5,691 nucleotides of DNA from an uncultured Bacteroidales bacterium (GTDB lineage: Bacteria > Bacteroidota > Bacteroidia > Bacteroidales > Paludibacteraceae): contig CAMJFV010000149.1 of the NCBI GenBank assembly GCA_946405045.1, positions 1 through 5,691 of the forward strand, written 5' to 3'. The notes below the pieces were generated by a model. It did no database searches. It saw only the letters and a program-made list of their open reading frames with translations, and had not been told where the DNA came from. Below, one piece after another: positions 1 to 4,963 of this stretch (position 1 is its first letter; the number at the start of each line of letters is the position of its first letter). Position numbers and translations under genes: made by a program.

Positions 1-1088
1 ACCTCAGGACGGATTACTTTCTCATCCTCTTTTACTTCATACTCGTGGAAACTTTCGATCCACTGGGTATGTTTGGCCTCTTTGATCTTGAGTGTAAGTT
101 CAGGAAGGGATGCCTTCACGTCGCCAAGCACTTTGGCTGTCGCTTTCACATTCTTGTCCAACTCCGCGTTGTCGATATCAAGATGGACAATCTTTGCCTG
201 TTTTGCGTATGTCTTCAAATCTCCGGTGACACGGTCGTCGAAACGCATACCGATGGCGATGATCACGTCGGCTTCGTTAGTCTTGATGTTTGGTCCGACG
301 TTGCCGTGCATGCCGAGCATTCCCTTGTTGAGACGGTGGTCTGAAGGCAGTGCCGACAAACCAAGGAGTGTGCTTCCTGCAGGGATGTCCGCTTTTTCCA
401 AGAAAGCTTTCAGCTCAGCTTCCGCATTGCCAAGGATTACACCTTGTCCGACCAATGCTAGAGGTTTCTTGGCGTTGTTGATGATCTCAGCTGCCGCGTC
501 GATTTGCGTCGGCTTGATAGCTGTGAAAGGGATATAACCGCGAGTGAAATGGCATTTCTCGTAGTTGAATTCAGCCATCTCCACCTGTGCGTTTTTTGCA
601 AAATCCAGCACAACAGGGCCTTTTCTTCCCGAATTTGCTATATGGAAAGCTTTTGCTACTGCTGGAGCAATGTCTGCGGCCGAACGGATCTGGTAAGACC
701 ATTTGGTGATTGGAAGAGTGCATCCGATCAAGTCTACCTCTTGGAATGCGTCTGTTCCAAGGAATGCGGCTCCAGCCTGACCTGCGATCACAACAAGTGG
801 AGTCGAGTCCATCATTGCGTCTGCGATACCTGTGATTGCGTTTGTTGCACCTGGTCCTGAAGTCACTAAGCAAACACCAGTCTTTCCGCTGACTCGTGCG
901 TATCCCTGTGCTGCGTGTGTTGCACCTTGCTCGTGACGAGTCAGGACATAGTTGAATTTGTCCATGTAGTCGTACAGAGCATCGAACGTAGGCATGATGC
1001 TGCCTCCGGGATAGCCAAAAATAGTGTCGACATTCTCTTTAAGAAGACTCTCCATAAGAATGTACGCACCTTTCATCTGATTACTCAT
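1..1088 (-). CDS. ilvB: Acetolactate synthase large subunit, 3'-truncated by window edge
   Basis: This is the N-terminal 362 codons of the catalytic subunit of acetohydroxyacid synthase. The enzyme is cytoplasmic and ThDP/FAD-dependent, and joins pyruvate to pyruvate or 2-ketobutyrate as the first common step of valine, leucine and isoleucine synthesis. The frame is open from ATG at 1088-1086 to the left edge. Visible motifs are FGYPGGS near residue 24 and RHEQGA at 51-56, which contains the invariant ThDP-activating glutamate (E53). A long conserved stretch of the PYR domain follows (YARVSGKTGVCLVTSGPGATN). A central Rossmann-like domain starts at about residue 190 and contains GMRFDDRVTGD. 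The C-terminal ThDP-pyrophosphate domain is outside the window. The gene lies 79 bases downstream of ilvD on the same strand, so co-transcription is likely. The regulatory subunit gene ilvN is expected next, off the left edge. Assignment to AHAS rather than another ThDP enzyme rests on the RHEQGA and GMRFDDR wording. Confidence 0.95.
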   Translation of the reverse strand, partial: MSNQMKGAYILMESLLKENVDTIFGYPGGSIMPTFDALYDYMDKFNYVLTRHEQGATHAAQGYARVSGKTGVCLVTSGPGATNAITGIADAMMDSTPLVVIAGQAGAAFLGTDAFQEVDLIGCTLPITKWSYQIRSAADIAPAVAKAFHIANSGRKGPVVLDFAKNAQVEMAEFNYEKCHFTRGYIPFTAIKPTQIDAAAEIINNAKKPLALVGQGVILGNAEAELKAFLEKADIPAGSTLLGLSALPSDHRLNKGMLGMHGNVGPNIKTNEADVIIAIGMRFDDRVTGDLKTYAKQAKIVHLDIDNAELDKNVKATAKVLGDVKASLPELTLKIKEAKHTQWIESFHEYEVKEDEKVIRPE

Positions 1089-1111
1089 AACTGACTTTAT
1101 TTACTTAGTTT

Positions 1112-1136
1112 AGCGGAGATCCTTTTCATCTCCGCT
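1112..1136 (-). other. Intercistronic perfect stem-loop between ilvD and ilvB
   Basis: Two perfect complementary 9-base arms (agcggagat at 1112-1120, atctccgct at 1128-1136) enclose a 7-base loop. In the ilv mRNA sense (minus strand) the stem is preceded by A-rich sequence and followed by 'aaactaagt', not by a U-tract, so it does not look like a terminator for the operon. In the opposite direction it is followed by a T-rich stretch (1136-1158) and would resemble a terminator for plus-strand transcription. Likely roles are an mRNA-stabilising or processing element that separates ilvD and ilvB message levels, or a block to antisense transcription. Which of these applies is inference; the stem itself is plain in the sequence. 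Confidence 0.6.
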
Positions 1137-1167
1137 TTATTTTTATCTTATTTTGTTAGTCGATTTT

Positions 1168-3000
1168 TTAGTCTACAACACGAACACCGCCCTTGTCTGC
1201 AGACGCTACCATTGAAGCGTAAGCTCTCAATGCCTTAGAAACGACGCGGTCACGTTTTGGCTTCCATGCGTCTTTACCTTTTGCCTCTTCTGCTTTGCGA
1301 CGTTCTGCCAACTCGGCGTCAGACAAGCGGACAGAGATCTTACGTGCTGGGATATCAATCTCAATGATATCTCCGTCGCGTACAAGACCGATATTACCAC
1401 CGCTTGCAGCCTCTGGAGAGATGTGGCCGATAGACAATCCTGATGTTCCTCCTGAGAAACGACCGTCTGTGATCAAAGCACACTCTTTTCCAAGGTGACG
1501 TGATTTGATATATGAAGTAGGGTAGAGCATCTCCTGCATTCCTGGGCCTCCCTTAGGTCCCTCGTGTGTGATGACAACTACGTCTCCAGAAACTACACTG
1601 CCGTTCAAAATGCCTTTACAAGCGTCGTCCTGTGAGTTGAATACCTTTGCAGGTCCTGCGAATTTCCAAATGCTTTCGTCTACTCCTGCAGTCTTCACAA
1701 CACATCCGTCAAGAGCGATATTACCCTTCAAGATTGCCATACCACCGTCTTTCGAGTATGCATGCTCAAGATCACGGATACAACCATTAGCACGGTCTGT
1801 ATCGAATGAATCCCAATATGTCTCCTGAGAACCCATCTTGATAGAGAACTTGTTGGCTGCAGTACTCTTGTAGATCTTCTCAGCCTTCTCACAGTGAGTA
1901 GGTTTTGTGATAGCATATTTGTCGATAGCCTCTCCGATAGTCATTCCGTCTACACGCTTAACGCTTCTGTCTACCAATCCGGCTTTGTCAAGCTCGTTCA
2001 TGATAGAAAGGATTCCTCCAGCACGGTTCAGATCCTGGATATGGTATTTCTGAGTGTTTGGTGCGACTTTGCACAAGCATGGAGTTACTTTAGATAGAGA
2101 GTCGATGTCGTCCATCTTGAAATCTACGCCGCCTTCCTGAGCGATAGCAAGAAGGTGAAGCACTGTGTTTGTAGAACCGCCCATTGCGATATCAAGAGTC
2201 ATGGCGTTCAAGAATGCCTGACGAGTGGCGATGCTTCTAGGAAGTACGCTTTCATCACCGTCTCTATAATATTTATATGCATTCTCTACAATCATCTTTG
2301 CTGCGTCCATGAATAGCTGCTCACGGTTCTTGTGAGTCGCAACGATTGTACCGTTTCCTGGCAATGCGAAACCAAGCACCTCATTCAAACAGTTCATAGA
2401 GTTAGCTGTGAAGATACCCGAACAGCATCCGCATCCCGGACACGCTGCGTTCTCAATCTTAGCAACCTGCTCATCAGAAACAGATTCGTCTGCACTCTGG
2501 ATCATTGCGTCGATAAGGTCAAGATCGTGGCTTCCTTCTAGTTTACCTGCCTCCATTGCACCACCAGAAACGAAGATTGTAGGGATGTTGAGACGCATAG
2601 TGGCGATCAACATACCTGGAGTGATCTTATCACAGTTTGAGATACAAACCAAAGCGTCAGCCTTGTGGGCGTTGACCATATACTCCACAGAGTCAGCAAT
2701 CAAATCGCGGCTTGGAAGAGAGTATAGCATACCGTCGTGACCCATAGCGATACCATCGTCGATAGCGATTGTGTTGAACTCAGCTGCGAAGCATCCAAGT
2801 TTTTCAATCTCAGCCTTAACCTTTTGTCCGATTTCATGAAGATGTGTATGACCTGGCACGAACTGAGTGAAGCTGGTGGCGATAGCGATGATAGGCTTGC
2901 CCATCTGCTCGCGTTTCATACCGTTTGCCACCCAAAGAGCTCTCGCTCCTGCCATTCTGCGTCCCTCTGTGCTGAATGCACTGCGAAGTTGATGTTTCAT
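1168..3000 (-). CDS. ilvD: Dihydroxy-acid dehydratase (complete, 610 aa)
   Basis: IlvD dehydrates 2,3-dihydroxy-isovalerate and 2,3-dihydroxy-3-methylvalerate to the 2-keto acids, the third common step of valine/isoleucine synthesis in the cytoplasm. The 610 residues match the usual length of the E. coli-type enzyme (about 616). The start ATG at 3000 gives MKHQLRSAFSTEGRRMAGARALW, the expected N-terminus. Signature motifs are SNCDKITPGM at 121-130 (cluster-ligand Cys123 plus the Mg-site D124/K125), CPGCGCCSGIFTANSMNC at 187-204 (cluster-ligand cysteines), GGSTNTVLHL at 274-283, and TDGRFSGGTSG at 511-521 with the conserved catalytic Ser516. The N-terminal segment reads ATSFTQFVPGHTHL, without the additional cysteine seen there in plant-type [2Fe-2S] enzymes. 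This groups it with the E. coli-like, oxygen-sensitive [4Fe-4S] type (family-based inference). It is the first visible gene of the leftward ilv operon and is divergent from the TonB-like gene. Confidence 0.98.
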   Translation of the reverse strand: MKHQLRSAFSTEGRRMAGARALWVANGMKREQMGKPIIAIATSFTQFVPGHTHLHEIGQKVKAEIEKLGCFAAEFNTIAIDDGIAMGHDGMLYSLPSRDLIADSVEYMVNAHKADALVCISNCDKITPGMLIATMRLNIPTIFVSGGAMEAGKLEGSHDLDLIDAMIQSADESVSDEQVAKIENAACPGCGCCSGIFTANSMNCLNEVLGFALPGNGTIVATHKNREQLFMDAAKMIVENAYKYYRDGDESVLPRSIATRQAFLNAMTLDIAMGGSTNTVLHLLAIAQEGGVDFKMDDIDSLSKVTPCLCKVAPNTQKYHIQDLNRAGGILSIMNELDKAGLVDRSVKRVDGMTIGEAIDKYAITKPTHCEKAEKIYKSTAANKFSIKMGSQETYWDSFDTDRANGCIRDLEHAYSKDGGMAILKGNIALDGCVVKTAGVDESIWKFAGPAKVFNSQDDACKGILNGSVVSGDVVVITHEGPKGGPGMQEMLYPTSYIKSRHLGKECALITDGRFSGGTSGLSIGHISPEAASGGNIGLVRDGDIIEIDIPARKISVRLSDAELAERRKAEEAKGKDAWKPKRDRVVSKALRAYASMVASADKGGVRVVD

Positions 3001-3039
3001 TATCTGTATCTATTAAACCAATTCTAAATAATTATCCTG

Positions 3040-3047
3040 CAAAAATA
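3040..3047 (-). promoter_or_regulatory. Candidate -7 box of the ilvD-ilvB promoter
   Basis: Read on the minus strand, this is TATTTTTG, a full match to the Bacteroidetes -7 consensus TAnnTTTG. It would place the transcription start near 3033 and give a leader of about 33 nt before the ilvD ATG. The -33 box is poor: the nearest TTG (3066-3064) is only 16 bases from the -7 box. No leader peptide or T-box-like structure is visible in the short leader. Confidence 0.45.
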
Positions 3048-3117
3048 ATAAATTTGTAATTAGCAACCTTGAAAAAGTGATGATTTATTAGAATTTTGGC
3101 TGATTTTGGGCTTGAAT

Positions 3118-3148
3118 TTTCACATTTCGCGCTGATTTCTTATCTTTG
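3118..3148 (+). promoter_or_regulatory. Candidate promoter of the TonB-like gene
   Basis: TATCTTTG at 3141-3148 matches the Bacteroidetes -7 consensus TAnnTTTG exactly. A near-match to the -33 TTTG box (TTTC, 3118-3121) lies the standard 19 bases upstream. Transcription would start near 3155, leaving a short A-rich leader of roughly 18 nt before the ATG at 3173. The same 172-base gap must also hold the leftward ilv promoter, so the two promoters are back-to-back, about 95 bases apart between -7 boxes. Confidence 0.55.
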
Positions 3149-3172
3149 TCAAAAATAAAAAAGATTAGGGCT

Positions 3173-3568
3173 ATGAAAAACATATTTATTTCAATAATAT
3201 CGGTGCTTATGTTGGCCTTCTCGTCGTCTGTTTTTGCAGAGGAGGAGTTGAAAGTAAATGTCAACCAACATGCCTATTTTCCAGGTGGTCAGACTGCTTT
3301 GGCGACGTGGTTGTCAGAGAATTTGAAATATCCTCAGGAGTGTATAGACAAAAAGGTGGAGGGAGAGGTGATTGTTTCATTCATTGTTGAAAGAGACGGT
3401 TCTATCACAGGAATCCATATGGAGCAGTCTGTTGATCCCAAACTCGACGCTGAGGCAAAAAGAGTTGTGGGTGTGATGCCAAACTGGGTGGCTGCAGAGA
3501 TGAATGGTGTCAAAACACGTAGCCGTCTGATGTTGCCAATCAGATTCACGTTGCCTCAAACAAAATGA
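3173..3568 (+). CDS. Secreted stand-alone TonB C-terminal-domain protein (131 aa)
   Basis: A signal peptide covers about residues 1-22 (MKNIFISIISVLMLAFSSSVFA), with a probable signal-peptidase I site after VFA and before EEEL. After a short linker the whole mature protein is one TonB C-terminal domain (Pfam TonB_C type). The Bacteroidetes signature is clear: FPGGQTALATWLSENLKYP, then GEVIVSFIVERDGSI, then SVDPKLDAEAKRVV, then MPNW, and a final LPIRF strand. TonB normally couples inner-membrane proton motive force to outer-membrane receptors through an uncleaved N-terminal anchor and a proline-rich spacer. Both appear to be missing here, so this is more likely a free periplasmic protein than a true energy transducer, unless the hydrophobic segment stays as an anchor. 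ATG at 3173 was chosen because an in-frame TTG at 3146 lies inside the -7 promoter box. A terminator follows 25 bases after the stop. The specific role is unknown. Confidence 0.88.
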   Translation: MKNIFISIISVLMLAFSSSVFAEEELKVNVNQHAYFPGGQTALATWLSENLKYPQECIDKKVEGEVIVSFIVERDGSITGIHMEQSVDPKLDAEAKRVVGVMPNWVAAEMNGVKTRSRLMLPIRFTLPQTK

Positions 3569-3593
3569 TTGAATTATAGTTGAATGATTTTTG

Positions 3594-3620
3594 AAGACGG
3601 GGATAATCCTCGTCTTTTTT
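3594..3620 (+). terminator. Rho-independent terminator after the TonB-like gene
   Basis: The 9-bp stem has arms aagacgggg (3594-3602) and cctcgtctt (3608-3616), with one G·U pair that is valid only on the plus strand. The loop is 5 bases (ataat) and the stem runs into six T's (3615-3620). Orientation matches the TonB-like gene, whose stop is 25 bases upstream. It ends only 10 bases before the first possible start of the next gene, so it may act as an attenuator in front of the barrel gene. Confidence 0.85.
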
Positions 3621-3630
3621 ATGATAAAAA

Positions 3631-4662
3631 ATGGATAAATTTATGATTAAAGGAAAAATTTATAGGTTGTTTTCTGTTTTATTGTTGTCTGCAATGATGA
3701 CGCCTACGATGTCTTCAGAAGTTGAGGAACTTAATGATGAGATGCTATTGGCTCAGAGAACTGCTAGTGACAATGGAGATAAAGATAATGACAAAAACAA
3801 ATCATCACGTAATGAGAGGACTGCCAGACCTGTTGAGACAAGACCATCTAGGCCTAGTGATTCACGTCCAGAACGTCCACAAGCGAGACCTCATTCCCCT
3901 TCATCTGGGCATGCTCATCATCATGATCCTCAGCCTCCACATCACCACCATCATCATGGGGGAGATGTTGTTGTGGTTGTAGAAGACGATGCAAATTATA
4001 CGACAAATACAAGCAACTATTCTAGTACATCTGTATCTAAAGATTGTGATTTGGATAGATTTATGCTTTTCGCTAATCTTGGATTTGGAGTGTCATACAG
4101 AGGTTTTTCTGGTTTATTGGATTTTGAAGACGAGGATGATGGATTTTTTGAGAATTTAGGATATAATATAGAGGTGCGTTGTGACGTAGGATTGAATAAG
4201 CATCTTTTCCTTAGTTCTGGTGTTGGTTTTGCGAAACAATCCATATATAATCAGTTCTCGCTTGGTAATTATATGTGTAATACAAAACGCTTTTTGGATA
4301 TCCCTTTGCTTTTTGGCTACAGAAAGGCTGATGATGAAGATTTTTGGGGATCCATATCGGTTGGCCCACGATTTGCGTATGGAGTGAGTGGTGAATGTCG
4401 TGAGTATTACGATTTTTATCCAGATCCGGAATATGGCGTCTTTAAGCACAGCAGTTATGGAGGCAAGTATGGGTCGGATAGATTTGCAGTAGGTGTTGGT
4501 TGCGAAGCTAATATGGTTGTTTACAAATTCTTGCTTGGCTTCGGTTTAAGTTTTTATCCGAAAAACGATTGCTCTCCGGAGGGAATCTATGATGGCCTCT
4601 ACAAAAGGTTTTATAAAGTACGCACAAATTTTTCAATCAAGGCTGGTTGGAGAATCTTTTAA
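3631..4662 (+). CDS. Outer-membrane beta-barrel protein with His-rich linker (343 aa)
   Basis: The N-terminus is a signal peptide with a basic start and the hydrophobic core LFSVLLLSAMM, ending around residues 25-30. In-frame ATG 3643 (MIKGKIYRLF) is an equally good start and gives a cleaner signal peptide. Residues about 43-120 form a hydrophilic, low-complexity linker: Asp/Asn/Lys-rich, then Arg/Pro repeats (RPSRPSDSRPERPQARP, 71-87), then ten histidines within 94-109, including HHHHHH at 104-109, then GDVVVVVEDD. Residues about 141-343 alternate aromatic and hydrophobic residues in strands (FANLGFGVSYRGF, FLSSGVGFAKQ, FLDIPLLFGYRK, SISVGPRFAYGV, FLLGFGLSFYP). The protein ends in an aromatic residue, FSIKAGWRIF, typical of barrels inserted by the BAM machinery. 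It fits the OMP_b-brl/PorT-like small barrels of Bacteroidetes. The barrel domain contains six cysteines. Composition is visibly more A/T-rich than ilvD. The precise function is not recognisable; metal interaction is only suggested by the histidines. Confidence 0.85.
   Translation: MDKFMIKGKIYRLFSVLLLSAMMTPTMSSEVEELNDEMLLAQRTASDNGDKDNDKNKSSRNERTARPVETRPSRPSDSRPERPQARPHSPSSGHAHHHDPQPPHHHHHHGGDVVVVVEDDANYTTNTSNYSSTSVSKDCDLDRFMLFANLGFGVSYRGFSGLLDFEDEDDGFFENLGYNIEVRCDVGLNKHLFLSSGVGFAKQSIYNQFSLGNYMCNTKRFLDIPLLFGYRKADDEDFWGSISVGPRFAYGVSGECREYYDFYPDPEYGVFKHSSYGGKYGSDRFAVGVGCEANMVVYKFLLGFGLSFYPKNDCSPEGIYDGLYKRFYKVRTNFSIKAGWRIF
3910..3957 (+). repeat. Histidine-codon cluster in the barrel gene
   Basis: The stretch encodes H-A-HHH-D-P-Q-P-P-HHHHHH using a mixture of CAT and CAC codons. 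The codon mixture suggests it is not a fresh trinucleotide expansion. It lies in the presumably periplasmic or surface-exposed linker between the signal peptide and the barrel. Confidence 0.8.
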
Positions 4663-4678
4663 TGCTTCGAAAAGAGAC

Positions 4679-4714
4679 AAAAAAAAAATACCGTTAACTC
4701 ACGCTGACGGTATT
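4679..4714 (-). terminator. Hairpin plus T-run, oriented as a minus-strand terminator
   Basis: Eight perfect base pairs (aataccgt 4687-4694 with acggtatt 4707-4714) can be drawn. Read on the minus strand, the stem runs directly into ten T's (complement of the A-run 4679-4688), a textbook intrinsic terminator. Read on the plus strand, the hairpin lies 24 bases after the barrel stop and gains two further pairs (one a G·U), but it is followed by ctaaacttaa, a poor U-tract. It could therefore be bidirectional. No protein gene in the window runs leftward into it, which is why the minus-strand reading is notable. Confidence 0.65.
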
Positions 4715-4787
4715 CTAAACTTAAAACTCTAATAACATAAACACATGATTCTTTCGAATCGAAAAAAATTACTTTTTACAACTTGTT
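4679..4787 (-). ncRNA. Candidate ~109-nt small RNA in the barrel-rlmD gap
   Basis: Most of the otherwise gene-free 4663-4963 stretch is explained by a predicted leftward transcript. It would start near A4787 or A4786, about seven bases after a canonical -7 box, and end in the T-run of the hairpin terminator at 4679-4714. In between, a stem GATTC-GAAA-GAATC (4760-4747) carries a GNRA-type tetraloop, as expected of a folded RNA. Only trivial ORFs occur inside (five codons each, MCLCY and MLLEF), so it is probably non-coding. It does not contain motifs I would expect of SRP RNA, 6S RNA or tmRNA. The 3' end stops 17 bases short of the barrel stop codon, so it would not overlap that coding sequence unless readthrough occurs. 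This is a prediction from promoter, terminator and fold only; expression is unproven. Confidence 0.5.
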
Positions 4788-4792
4788 GGGGG

Positions 4793-4823
4793 CAAAATTA
4801 GTATTTCGATGTGACTTTACAAA
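4793..4823 (-). promoter_or_regulatory. Canonical Bacteroidetes promoter facing left
   Basis: On the minus strand, TTTG (4823-4820), a 19-base spacer and TAATTTTG (4800-4793) match the Bacteroidetes -33/-7 consensus TTTG-N19-TAnnTTTG exactly. This is the best complete promoter match in the window, yet it does not precede any protein gene. It would fire toward the hairpin terminator at 4679-4714. Confidence 0.6.
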
Positions 4824-4841
4824 TAGTTCGTCCAAATAGTT
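4820..4841. repeat. Direct repeat CAAATAGTT x2, 13-bp period
   Basis: Two exact 9-base copies (4820-4828 and 4833-4841) are separated by cgtc. The left copy contains the complement of the -33 box of the leftward promoter, so the pair is well placed to be an operator or activator site. Chance occurrence in A/T-rich DNA is possible. Confidence 0.5.
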
Positions 4842-4915
4842 GAGAAAAAATAGTGAAAAATATGCTTTTTTGCCCCAAATGTCTGTATTTTCTGCTGTTT
4901 TATCTAAAATTAGAC

Positions 4916-4923
4916 TACTTTTG
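4916..4923 (+). promoter_or_regulatory. Candidate -7 box for the rRNA methyltransferase gene
   Basis: TACTTTTG matches TAnnTTTG exactly and would place the start near 4930, giving a leader of about 34 nt before the ATG at 4964. No good -33 TTTG box is found 19-21 bases upstream, so confidence is moderate. Upstream sequence from about 4842 to 4915 shows nothing else beyond A/T-rich DNA and one arm of a 9-bp inverted repeat. Confidence 0.45.
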
Positions 4924-4963
4924 CACTCGCTTGCTGAAAGTGTAGGCTTAAATAAATTGGAAT

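Noticed and set aside
73..537. Plus-strand 154-codon ORF opposite ilvB
   Set aside because: It lies antisense to strongly conserved acetolactate synthase sequence and its translation looks like the usual by-product of a coding strand, with no domain.
3001..3040. Amino-acid leader peptide or T-box attenuator upstream of ilvD
   Set aside because: The predicted leader is only about 33 nt, with no Leu/Val/Ile-rich ORF, no T-box motif and no competing hairpins.
3146..3172. N-terminal extension of the TonB-like gene from TTG 3146 (adds nine residues)
   Set aside because: The TTG is inside the -7 promoter box TATCTTTG, so it would lie upstream of the transcription start, and the extension would disrupt a good signal peptide starting at ATG 3173.
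4721..4746. Five-codon ORFs (MCLCY, MLLEF) within the candidate small RNA, considered as a leader peptide
   Set aside because: They are too short, lack a downstream structural gene on that strand, and occur easily by chance.
4679..4787. Identity of the candidate RNA as SRP RNA, 6S RNA or tmRNA
   Set aside because: It is too short for 6S or tmRNA, and the conserved SRP apical motif and long helical pairing are not visible.
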